NCBI GenBank assembly: GCA_940337035.1
Contig: CALNHX010005236.1
Span: 1-64,000, forward strand
DNA from: Agriotes lineatus
Taxonomy: Eukaryota; Arthropoda; Insecta; Coleoptera; Elateridae
Length of the DNA: 64,000 nt
Reading direction: 5' to 3'
The notes beneath the pieces were generated by a model that saw only the letters and a list, made by a program, of their open reading frames with translations, made no database searches and was not told the origin of the DNA. Shown one piece after another: positions 52,541-63,062 of the stretch (position 1 is its first letter; each line of letters opens with the position of its first letter). Made by a program: the position numbers and the translations under genes.

Positions 52541-55404
52541 AGAGCATTATTAACCAGGCAAGCTTATCCCACTAAATTTTGTGTCACAGGGATTTTAGCG
52601 CCAAGCCGTTGGCTGCCCTGACCGGTAACCGTGCGTTCTGTCGTCTGTCAACCAAGAAGTATAGTCTTCATGCTGATTTAAATCCTAGTGCATTCCATTG
52701 TGATGTTAATTGTAATTACAGTATTCATCCAAGTGTGGTTATTTAATCTAGGTATATAAAGTGTGTAGGTGTTGTTCTGTGCTGTCAACTGTATCGTTAG
52801 TTCTATTGGATTCTGTCACTCATCACTGTTGTTTGAACTAAGGTACTATTAAAGTTCTTTAGTTTGAACCACGTGCGTGTTAGTTAACAGTGTTTTCGTT
52901 TCGTTTTTTTTGCTTTCTTTTTATTTGTTTAAAAATCAATTATTTTTAAAACGGATAAAATTAAATGACATGATCGTTGTTTTTTCGACTTGCCGTATGC
53001 TATTTGGAAAGTAACTAGAATTTTAAATTTTCGCCATTTTCAAAAACTCAAAATGGCGGATAAGCTTGCTCGTATAAATATAGTACCGTAGTGTAGACTT
53101 TAGAAAGACGAGACCCAAGTATTTTTAAAAATAATTTACTACAGTAAATCGAAATTCTACTGCAATATTTAGTAGCCTTTGAATTGCATTTATAATACCA
53201 ATACAATGGCAACGGATACTTCTTATATTATTGTATTGGGAACGCTTTTTGTCAACTGGAGCAATGGAGAATTGTGCTTTTAAAATTAGGTTCTTTTAAT
53301 GCGAGAAGCGACACGTAAGCTTGTGTACGCAAATTATTTGAAAGTGTGCAGCTATGTACTTAGCCCAACATACTCGGAGATGATAAGTTGAAAAATTAAC
53401 CTAATACAGTAGTGCTGATTTGAGAGAAATCACATCCTCTTTGGCACCCCCTGGAGATACATTTTTTCTACCTAAGGTTTCTGTACTAGATTTTACAGTG
53501 CTTCACCGAGTAGTTTTTCCCAGTAATGTGCATAAATTAGGGGCCACACAATCAAATCGTTATTAACTTCATTTAAAGTAATTGCTCGTTGTTTCAAGTT
53601 TTGTGGAGCTTTTAGCGCTAACACATGGCGCAGTTCTAATTTGTAATAACAGTATCATATTGCATGAATAAGCTAGGCATTCTATAATTTTTATACATAG
53701 AGATATGCATGAAAACTGACTAGAGATGTAGAATTGTTATTTCTCATGCGATTTTTAAAATCCAAACACCAAATTAAATGGTTTATAGTCAGTTATCACT
53801 AGACAGTAAGCAATATTTTTAATTCAAAATGCGTCTGTTTAACGAAACTCAACTGTTTTTCAAAAGACACCTATAATTTTTTCATCCTTTTTCGGTCTCC
53901 ACGGATTTTTCTAAATACAATAATGTAAGAATATCTTATTTTTCTGAATTAACATCAAATAAAACTATAGATGTTACGAAATTTATATACATGTTGCTGG
54001 CATCAAATCACCCATGAGGTGCAATTGAGTTAGCTGAGTACAGCATGATGTTCACAAATGATGTTTCAAACCTGTAAAACTTCAATTGTACCCGGACTAC
54101 TTGATTGCCGTGTGTACGAATTTTCGTAACTTGTATTCTAATTGTTTTAAGGGTTTGATGTTCATTTTTGAACATCATTCTTTACTCAGCTTACTTGATT
54201 GCATCTCATGCGTGATTTGATGCCACGGACATGTGTAAAAATTTGGTAACTTTGATTTTTCCGATATGAATGCAGAAAATTTGATATTTTTTCATAGTTG
54301 CATTCAGAATAATCCATGGAGTCCAGAAAAATGTCGAAACTTTCTAATTACTATTTGAAAAAACGTTGACTCTCAGAACAGATCGATTTCGGATTAAAAA
54401 CTATTGTTTACTGTACAGGTTATAGTTGACATTGAACCATTTAATTTGTTGCTCGAATTTTAAAAATCTTATGACAAATATGAATTCTACAGTTCTGGCC
54501 ATTTTTCATATACCTCTCTGCATAATACGATTTATTTTGTGTTCGGAAATAGCCTGACCTTTGTACAGCCGTTTTGATATCGAGCTCTCTCTCTCTCTCT
54601 GTATTTACAAGGTACTCGCTCTTTATTATATAATTTTTTGCTTGCCGCGTTGCACGCTGTGACCATCTGTATTTACAATTTACTTTTCCTGTTATGCAGC
54701 CCCAGTGATTTAAAGGTGTAATAAACCTCATTCCTTAAAGCAAAATTTTTTTGTTTCCTTGAGTGAAATTACAATTTGCTAAAACAGTAAGAGAGCACGC
54801 CAGAATCAAAAGTTGTGTTTAACCATTGATCGGACAATTGCTAAAAAAGTGTAAGAGAAAGTTGAACTCGAACAGCTAAAACAAATAGGTCTTTAGTTGA
54901 AAAGAGATTAAGCTTTCACGTAAGTATTCTAGTCCGCTGCTACGACCGTTGACGGAGCAGATCCATACAGCATTAGATTACATTTTTTGCCCTGGCATCG
55001 AAATTTTCACTATCCTAAGACAGAACCAGACTTCTCAAGTAACGGGAACCTTATTCTCCTGGCGGACTAGCTGCGTGCAATCGGAATCTTAATACCAATG
55101 CCTACCCACGCAAACCAACCTGTGGCAAGTGCCAGTTTGATATTGTAGTAAAATCCTGTTTATACTGTAACAACTGAATAAGCAGACCCAAATTATAGAT
55201 GTATTGCAATGTTTGTAAATTAGGAGGTGTAAAAGCGAGATTTAAAATCAAATAGGACTAGGTCAAGATAAATATGACACGAGACTGAATAGACTGGATC
55301 TACCATGGAGAGACCTTCACTTGGAATTTGGTTAAATTATCGGGAAATTAATATATTTCTTTAGAATGTTAAGTTGTATGGTTAATTTATTAAATTTTTT
55401 TATT
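52541..55404. other. 2.9 kb non-coding
   Basis: No convincing gene on either strand. A (CT)n run lies at about 54583-54600. The 96-residue minus frame at 54441-54731 has no motif. Confidence 0.45.
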
Positions 55405-56274
55405 TTGGCTTTTATGATCCAAGGGCCTATAGTTACTAAGCAGTACACGAAACAATACAGCAACACCAACAATCTACACAGATCCTGTAGTACACCAAAA
55501 ATTCACAGCGCGCGCGCTAGCACAATAATGAAATAATATCCTGTGCGCAAAAGACCAACTCCTTGAATTTTTTCCATTTCAAGAAATAAAATAAAATAAA
55601 GCGTGTGTATCATGTGGTATAATCTATTGATTACGTCCCTAATACATAAATATTGCTTTTACAAAATAACAAACTTGTAAACATTTAATATTACTACTAT
55701 GTTACATAATCAGTTGCAACCATACCAAGTTTAGTTATACATTAATTTTTACAATATAGAAATAGAGAAATGCACAGAAAAAATGTATTACTTAAAAATA
55801 TTCACTTCTGAATTATGAACTCACACTCAAATCGTACATACTTGCATCATCGTAACTTAACATGATTGTACCGTGACTGGCCTTGTTATGTAAATACTGT
55901 ACAAAATATTGAAGAGTTCTGTGCAAGCTTGTCAATTAGTAAAAACATGAGTATAAGCAGAAATAGATCGATTACAATGCAAACATGAGCAAGCACAATG
56001 AAAGAGTATACAGACCAACACCACTTCACTTGCCCTTATTTGTACTTGTTCATATTGCTTATCTAACCATATTTTGTTGCTATATGACATGTATATACAC
56101 TAGACAAATACGATTTTGTCTTCTCTTATTTCATCTGCATATGTCGCATTAAGTATTTTTCGTGTTGTTTTACATGTCTAAATAGAGCATATAGTTTTTT
56201 TTTAATACTATATGTCAGATGATGGCGTGTTTGCTGCTGTAACTATGAAAATCATCTCCGAGAAGGTACTAATT
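55405..56274 (-). other. 3' flank of the zinc-finger gene at 56.3-57.4 kb
   Basis: 55405-56132 has a full-length match in reverse complement at 62381-63062 and a shorter, transposon-interrupted match downstream of the 23-kb gene. Shared phrases include GACAAATACGATTTTGTC, GACAAGCTTGCACAGAACTC (as complement) and ATCCAAGGGCCTATA. It is probably 3' UTR plus flank. Confidence 0.7.
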
Positions 56275-57381
56275 CTAAAGTTTTTCTTTAGTATGTATCT
56301 TCACATGTTTAACTAAATTACCTTTGTCTGCCACTACGTATCTGCAAATGGAGCAAGAATACGGTTTCTCTCCTGTATGCGTTCTCATATGTCTAACTAG
56401 ACTGTGTTTCTCTGTAGCTTTATAGTTGCAGACAGAACATGGATAAGGTTTTTCTCCTGTATGTGCCTTTAGATGGTAAAGTAAATTACCTTTTGTTACT
56501 GCTTTATAATCACAAATGGAACACGAATACGGTTTTTCTCCTGTATGACTTTTCATATGGCTCACTAAGTGACATTTATGTGCTGATTTATACTCACAAA
56601 TTGAACATACATAAGGTTTTTCTCCTGTATGTGTCTTCATATGGCAAATTAAATTACCTCTCTTCACTGATTTATAATCACAAATGAAACATGAGAACAT
56701 TTCTCCTGTATGTGTCCTCATGTGGTTAACTAAGCTACCTTTTTTTGCTGCTTTATATTCGCAAACCGTGCATGAATACGATTTTTCTCCTGTATGTGTC
56801 TTCATATGGCTCACTAAGTGGTACATATGTACTGATTTATACTCACAAATAGAACATGCGTAAAGTTGTTCTGCTGTATGTGTCGTTATATGTTTATTTA
56901 AATTACTTTTGTCTGCTGATTTATACGTACAAAGGGAACAAGTGTAAGGTTTTTCACCCGTATGTGTCCTAACGTGGTTAATTAATGTACCTTTCCTTAC
57001 CGTTTTATATCCGCAAACGGAGCATGAATACGGTTTTTCTTCCATATGTATCTTCATATGGCTTGCTAAATTAATTTTTTGTTTTGTATGAGTCATCATA
57101 TGCTCCAAAAAATTACTCTCGTCTAATGCTTTATATTCACAGATCTTGCAAACAAACTGGCCTTCTAAGAGGCTTCCACTTAGTTTCCATGTAGCAAGCA
57201 ATTCATCTTTTATATTAAGTTCCTCCTGTTTTAATCCGTGACCAGCAATGTTGTTGAGACGGCCTGGAATGATCTCTCGATGTATCTGAATATTTGCAAA
57301 TACTTCATTTTTATTTAACGGTTCGTCTAATTTGCTGGCAAGCGCATCAGGCGAATTATCAAATTCATGTTTAACCTCCAT
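56275..57381 (-). CDS. C2H2 zinc-finger protein, 10 fingers plus a half finger
   Basis: 368 residues, one coding exon; probable nuclear DNA-binding protein. The ATG at 57381 was chosen because it aligns with the ATG of the 23-kb paralogue (MEVKHEFDNS against MDIKHEFDHN). The leader of about 95 residues contains VKHE, LKQE and IKDE, which fit SUMO acceptor motifs. The first finger is FVCKICEYKALDESNFLEHM. The next has lost its cysteine half (KINLASHMKIH), an in-phase internal deletion. Nine more C2H2 fingers follow, mostly joined by TGEKP. One linker is shortened (HTGEM then FSC). The gene ends KIHTKEKL. No other domain is seen. An intron precedes the coding exon. Confidence 0.88.
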   Translation of the reverse strand: MEVKHEFDNSPDALASKLDEPLNKNEVFANIQIHREIIPGRLNNIAGHGLKQEELNIKDELLATWKLSGSLLEGQFVCKICEYKALDESNFLEHMMTHTKQKINLASHMKIHMEEKPYSCSVCGYKTVRKGTLINHVRTHTGEKPYTCSLCTYKSADKSNLNKHITTHTAEQLYACSICEYKSVHMYHLVSHMKTHTGEKSYSCTVCEYKAAKKGSLVNHMRTHTGEMFSCFICDYKSVKRGNLICHMKTHTGEKPYVCSICEYKSAHKCHLVSHMKSHTGEKPYSCSICDYKAVTKGNLLYHLKAHTGEKPYPCSVCNYKATEKHSLVRHMRTHTGEKPYSCSICRYVVADKGNLVKHVKIHTKEKL

Positions 57382-57420
57382 GTTACAACACAAAGGACGA
57401 GTTCGGATTTATTAAATATA

Positions 57421-57630
57421 TCTAAAAACAATACACAAAATGAACTTTAGTTAGGTTATGTTGTTGGATTCATTTTTAAAATATTAACAAATTTTTACTT
57501 ACAAGGAATAATGCAAAACTGAAAGATCTCAATTATTCAGAGAACGGGGTAGCAGCAAACATAAAGTTGAATTACCACATAAACCACCATAACTGCCAGC
57601 TCCAATCGACTAGATCAAACGTAATTGAAG
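57421..57630 (-). other. 5' UTR exon and 81-bp intron of the 57-kb zinc-finger gene
   Basis: On the minus strand the exon ends TTATTCCTT, the donor GTAAGT begins at 57502, and the acceptor TTTTTAG ends at 57422, followed by ATATATTTAATAAATCC. Exon text (CGTTTGATCTA, GTAATTCAAC) and both splice sites match the 22.7-kb region. Confidence 0.7.
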
Positions 57631-57946
57631 AAAAATACTGAAACAAATCAGGCAGTGTGGCCAGGCTGTAAAAACCAAAATACCATACTGCAGATGTGAA
57701 ATTACACTATTTTATACAAAATTACCCTGTAACTAGAAATGTTTATATTATACTGTGACTATCAGATTTTTTCATTCTAGACAACATACTTTAATTTTTT
57801 TATATTTATTTTTTTAATTTAATAATAATAATAATAAAAGACTTTATTTTCTCAGAGGCCAAGTTCAACAGATGTTGCTCTTCCACTTAACCTAACAGAA
57901 TATAATGATAAAAAACAAGTAATAGCTTTCGATGCGCAAATATACT
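57631..57946. other. Non-coding, (AAT)n microsatellite
   Basis: Upstream of the zinc-finger gene. An AATAATAATAATAATA run lies at about 57821-57837; no promoter motif is convincing. Confidence 0.45.
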
Positions 57947-58735
57947 GAACTAGCTTTTACCCGCGACTTCGTTCGCGCGAGGTTCGTTATTTGTGTATTA
58001 AATAATGTTCCGCCCCACCCCGCCCCGTCTCGACCCTTCCCGTCCCGTCCCGCCCCTTTCCCTCCCTTCCAGTCCCGTCCCTTCCTGTCCCGTCCCGCCC
58101 CTCCTCTTCCATCCCATCCCCTCCCCTTCCATCCCATCTTTTTCCTTCCCTTTCCGACCCGTCCGTCCCGCCCCGCCCCGCCCCGTCCCGCTTTGCCCCG
58201 TCCCGTCCCGTCCCGTTCCGTCCCTTCCCTTCCCGTCCAGTCCCGTCCCGCTCAGTCCCGTCCCGTCCAGTCCGTCCCGTTCCGTCCAGTCTAGTCCCGT
58301 CCCGTCCCGTTTCTTCCCTTATGTCATGTTCACCGTCTTGGACTTAAAAATAAATGCCATTTTCGCAATCAACGTCCCAATAAACCTCAATAACGACACC
58401 CATATCGATTTTTAGGCTTACTTACCCCATTTCACCCCCTAAGGGGTTGATTTTCGGAAAATCACGAAATACGTGTTTGCTTATTTGTTTTTAGGAGTAC
58501 TCCTACGAAGTTTCAAGTCGAAATGTCTATTTAATATTATTTTTCCATACAAAATTGGAACCCCCATTTTACCCCTTTAGGGGTTGAATTTCGAAATATC
58601 CTTCCTTATTCCTTGTATACATCATAAAGGGAACCTCTGTGCAAAATTTCAGCTTTCTAGGTCCAAGGGTTTGGGCTGGGCGTTGATGAGTCAGTCAGTC
58701 AGTCAGGACTTTTAGAAATATATATAAGACAAGTA
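57947..58735 (+). mobile_element. SINE/LINE-type element with GTCAGTCAGTCAG tail
   Basis: Begins ACTAGCTTTTACCCGCGACT and ends CTAGGTCCAAGGGTTTGGGC, GTCAGTCAGTCAGTCAGGAC. Such a CTAGCTTTTACCCGCG head and tetranucleotide tail are familiar from arthropod non-LTR-derived repeats. Two phrases, CACCCCCTAAGGGGTTGA and TACCCCTTTAGGGGTTGA, recur inside. No protein. Confidence 0.65.
58010..58318 (+). repeat. CCCGT-type pentanucleotide minisatellite
   Basis: Variants of CCCGT, CCCCG and CCTTC fill about 300 bp, strongly C-rich on the + strand, inside the element above. The proline/serine-arginine frames across it are artefacts of the repeat. Confidence 0.85.
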
Positions 58736-58801
58736 CAGTGCATACCAATGCATATCCGAAGCACTCAAATATTGGCCGAATTGTAAATGGAGTATGGAGA
58801 C

Positions 58802-60470
58802 CTAGTGTATAAATTCCATGCTATGACTGCGAAGTAAATAATAGTGTTTTGTAGCGTTTTTTTTAAATATATCGGTATTTAATGTTTTGTATGTAGCTGG
58901 TACTGAATTGTAAATGTTGCCGATTTGGTATCTTAAAGAAAATTTAAGGTTTTCAGTATAATGAATGGGAGTTGTTAACAGACCCTTGGAGCGAACATTC
59001 ACATTGTGAACATCCGATCTATACGTTATCTCTCTACACAAGTATTTAGGACATTTTTCCGTAATAATTGTGTGAAATGTGACCGCAGAGTGAAGAGTAA
59101 ATCTATTTTGAATATTCGGCCAACCAGAATGCCTCAGTTTGTGAGATATAGACATGTATTTTCGAGTAGGTACCTACCAAAAATGAACCGTAGACAAGAA
59201 TTTTGAACACGTTGTAACCTGTTTTTATCCATAACATTTCAGTACGGACCATAAATTACATTGCGATAGCACATGTGCTTCACGTAGTATAGGCATATAT
59301 ATAATACACATATATTGCTGGTAGGGCCTGGAAACTTCAGAAAACATTACGGCGCCGACATAGTTTCACTTAGAGTATAATGCGTCTCGTGCGCATGCGT
59401 GAGAACTCGAACTCCGCCTTTTTAAGCGAATTTTAAAGTTAACCACTTCCCCATTGGGCGGACGACGCCGCCGCGCTTGCGCACATCTCACCGTATACAT
59501 GAAGGAGTTGGTTGTGTATCTCACTTCATCGGTAAGTTTCCCACTCATAGCCGCTAGCAATATAGTAAGTATTAGATATATGAGTATAGGTAATTTTAGA
59601 TTCAACAGTTAATTCATTTCTATGTGGAAATATCATTTTTAAATTTAAAAATCCAGCTTTAATAACTTTGGACAATTGTGAAAAACGTAGCTCTGCATCA
59701 ATATTGTCAAACCCAAGTTATTAACTGCGGTGCCTAGGTCAACTGATTCGTTATTAATTAAAAATAGAGATGCCTAGTGACACAGCTTGTCTTAAGTTTT
59801 TAGCGCCAAATACAATGGCTTGCGTTTTGGAAGCATTGATAATTAAACAATGCTTAGAAGACTCTTGTAAACGGTAAAAGGTTAGGTTTAGAGTCATTTC
59901 AATTCCCCCAATTAGTGGCGGGCTGCTATAGGAACCTTGCGTCCTTCTTCAGCCAAGAACAAGAATTATAGGATGGATGAGAGAAAGGAGGCGTTGAGAA
60001 TAGAAGAGAGGCCAGGAAAGGTGGAGACGGCATTCGCCTCAGAGAAGGTACTCCGTTTCTGTTGACTCAGCAAACCACCTAAAAACCTGAATCAGAGCAG
60101 ACGGCCAGGGGAATCGAACCCGCAACCTCCTGAATGCTAAGCAGATACGATAACCACTACTCTACAGAGCTCCGTAGACTCTTGTACTAAACTACAAATG
60201 TCCTCATTTAATTGTCTACATGCCAATCCTACATCTTCCGATTTAAACGACAAGTAAATCTGGTATCATCAGCATGCTGGTGACAGCTACAGTACTTTAA
60301 AACTATTTAATTTTAACGTGTATATTGTGCACAACAAGGGTCCCAATATGGATCCCTGAGGTACACCCGATTTTACATCCCTCGGTGTGGAAATTTAATC
60401 ATATAATTTAACAGATTGTGTTCTATTATTAAGATAACTTTCAAAAAACTTTAGAAGCGTTGTCGCAAAT
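58802..60470 (-). pseudogene. LINE reverse transcriptase relic (Jockey/CR1-type)
   Basis: On the minus strand: KFFESYLNNRTQSV at about 60460, GVPQGSILGPLLCTIY at about 60370, HADDTRFTCRLNR at about 60270 (catalytic A-D-D). After the SINE come HCLIINASKTQAIVFGAKN at about 59850, and the C-terminal part at 59155-58802 (CPKYLCREITYRSDVHNVNV, IGNIYNSVPATYK). The usual order of an RT is kept. A stretch at about 59280-59640 does not fit and may be another insertion. Confidence 0.7.
59870..60175 (-). mobile_element. tRNA-derived SINE, 306 bp, 11-bp target duplication
   Basis: AGACTCTTGTA flanks it at 59859-59869 and 60176-60186. On the minus strand the head carries an A-box-like TAGAGTAGTGG, a CTTAGCA stretch like the tRNA-Ala(AGC) anticodon loop, and a B box GGTTCGATTCC. 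The body continues about 230 bp without an obvious poly(A), ending ACCTAACCTTTTACCGTT. It interrupts the LINE RT frame, so it is younger than the LINE. Confidence 0.85.
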
Positions 60471-61499
60471 CCAATCTATTTTAAAATAGCTCGAAATTGT
60501 TATTAGGTAGCATTTGACAATTGTTGACAGTTATTAGATATTCCAAAGCACTCTATCCAGAACGTGTTTAATAAGGACGAGTAACACAAAATCAGGCGCT
60601 TATTATGAACGGGATCTTACGATGTTTCGTACTGCGCATTAATCTAACAATTTCTGAGGTATTTATTAAAATAATCTTATAATTTTTATCTGGGAAAATG
60701 ACTAATCTAATAATTTTTTCTACTTAATAACACGTTCAATGAACATTTTGGTCTCCACTACAGTTTGAACGTATTTTACTCTCATTCCAAATCATAATTT
60801 TGATTTTCCCTGTATATCAGCCAATGTTTTAAAAATGTTGTACCTGATTACGGATCTACAAGTCATGCAGAGCTTTTTATCAAGAATTTTTTTTGTGAAA
60901 TGTAAGATAAACTTTTTCTCCATTTGTATAAAACTTTTTGAGACACACTGTATAACAATTGTTTTCAATAGTAATATGAAAACATATCATAAATATCTCT
61001 TTTTTCCTCATTTTCAATGAATATGGTATACAAAAAAAAATTTCTACATAATTATCATACATATTGTTTAAACAATATAAATCATTTCGTCCCCGCTCCA
61101 AAAGGTTTCTGACTTCAAACAATATAAAAAAAACAAATTTTAAAAAATCATCAAAATCGGAGCTGTTCCTGAGGACTTCCGAAGATTACCTGTTTTATGT
61201 AAGTATTCAATGACGCGACTAAAAGAAGCATGTTACGTTATTAAAATAGATTACTCCCAAATCTATTTTTCATGCACTGATGCCACACTTTAATCTATAT
61301 ACATCTTCTGCTTTTAATAGCAAACATATACCTTAAACCTAGTAGGTAGATTAGCACACCTTCCACTACGAATTTCAAGTTCAGTTAGATCAGTTTGTAA
61401 TTTACATCAGCTTTGCTATCTTGTACATTTAATTTGGGTTCAGTTACATTCAGTTGTTCGGCACCAGCTAAATCGGTTACTTTACCTCAAGCTTGAATT
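60471..61499. other. Non-coding
   Basis: A few short frames without motifs. TTTTTGAGACACACTGTATA at about 60938 looks like a MITE end, but no partner is found. Confidence 0.4.
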
Positions 61500-61930
61500 A
61501 ATTCTGTGTTTTTCGTAAAAATAATCAATTCCTACATAAAATTTCACTTTTTGGTGCATGTTTTTTTAACACATTAGCTGATTTCCAGTTATTATCTCTG
61601 TTTAACAATACATTATCACCACCTTTAAATTCATTCCTACGTTTGCAGTGGGTATCGTAATACATTTTAGTTTTTTGTTGTTCTTAGCCAATTTCTGAGA
61701 ATTTTTACAAATATGAGGTTTCAATACCTTCCTGTGTATTGGAATCTTAGTTGTAGTCCCTCTATTGATTAAAATTTCTGCAGCTGATGAATGCAATTCG
61801 ACCAATAGAGAATTTCTAAATTTCAATAATATCAGAGCTATCCCTTTATTATCTTGTTTGCATTAAAAAATACTTTTAGCTATCTAGACTGCTCTTTCTA
61901 CCTGTCTATTGCTACGTGGATATACAGAGA
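61500..61930 (-). pseudogene. Ty3/Gypsy integrase C-terminal relic
   Basis: On the minus strand PRSNRQVERAV, a stop, then LKFRNSLLVELHSSAAEILI then NRGTTTKIPIHRKVLKPHIC; after a shift YYDTHCKRRNEFKGGDNVLL and NWKSANVLKKHAPKSE. The order (S-N-x-Q-V-E-R, a target loop with L-x-x-R-x-x-x-T-K-I-P, basic YYD and G-D-x-V-L) is that of K02A2.6-like integrases. It is a different copy from the one at 10-14 kb. No LTR is seen. Confidence 0.65.
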
Positions 61931-62380
61931 GGACTAAACGTATGGAGACACCGATTTGTTGTCGTTAATATTCATTTTATAAGAAAATGTTCAATACAAA
62001 AGTAATTTTTACCTACATATTGATATACACGAAAAATGTTATTATTCAATTGTTTTTGATTTATGAGTTTACGCGGTATTTTTTTAATGGCAACCTATTA
62101 ATGTTATACTAATATTCGATAGAGAATTATTTTTCTTCATAATGGTATAAAAAATGTTTGGGTGGAAAAAAGTTCTTCAAGAAAATTCCGGTTAAAGTTA
62201 AAGTATTTACAATTAATTAACTTTCCGACTCGTAAACGATACAGCCATGATAAACGAAAGTGAAGGGATACTTTTAACTCTCTCTGTATCGGCGAACTAG
62301 TAGTAAACTCAAAAGTGAGGTTGGGCCTCTGGCGAGAATGATTAAACGGCGAGTATTCGCACCGTCTGCCTTACCCCGGA
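61931..62380. other. Non-coding
   Basis: No gene or repeat recognised. Confidence 0.4.
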
Positions 62381-63062
62381 GAAATAAGAGAAAAGACAAA
62401 ATCGTATTTGTCTAGTGTATGCACATTTCAAATAGCACAAAAACATGGTGGATGTGCTATATGAATAAGTACAAATAAGGACAAGTTGTGTTGGGATGTA
62501 TATTCTTTCATCGTGCTTGCTCATGTTTGCATTGTACTCAGTCTATTTCTGCTTATACTCATGTTTCTACTAATTGACAAGCTTGCACAGAACTCTTCAA
62601 TATTTTGTACAGTATTTCTATAACATGACCAGTCACGGTACAATCATGTTGAGGTGCAACGGTGCAAGTACGCTGAAATAATACATTTTCTCTGCGCATT
62701 TCTCTATTTCTATATTGTAAACATTTATCTATAATTAAGCTTCGTATGGTTGTAACTAATTATGTAACATGCTGGTAGTAGTATTAATCGTTTACAAGTT
62801 TGTTATTTTGTAAACGCAATATTGATGTATTAGGGAGGAGATCAATAAATTATAGCACATGATACATACGTTTTATATTAGTTTACTTTTTTAAATTAAA
62901 AAAATTCAAAAATTTGGTATTTTGCTCACAGGCTATTATTTCATCATTATGCTGGCGCTGTGAATTTTTGGTTTACTACCGTTTCTGTGTATATGGTTGG
63001 TGTTGCTGTATTGTTTTTTGTACTGCTTAGTAACTTTATAGGCCCTTGGATCATAAAAGCCA
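62381..63062 (+). repeat. Orphan copy of the zinc-finger gene 3' flank
   Basis: Reverse-complement match to 55405-56132 along the entire length (CAAAATCGTATTTGTCTAGT, CTAATTGACAAGCTTGCACA, GGCCCTTGGATCATAAAAGC). No finger-coding sequence precedes it; the match begins abruptly at GAAATAAGAG. Confidence 0.8.

Noticed and set aside
57932..58415. Proline/arginine-rich proteins of 120 and 136 residues
   Set aside because: Translations of the CCCGT minisatellite.
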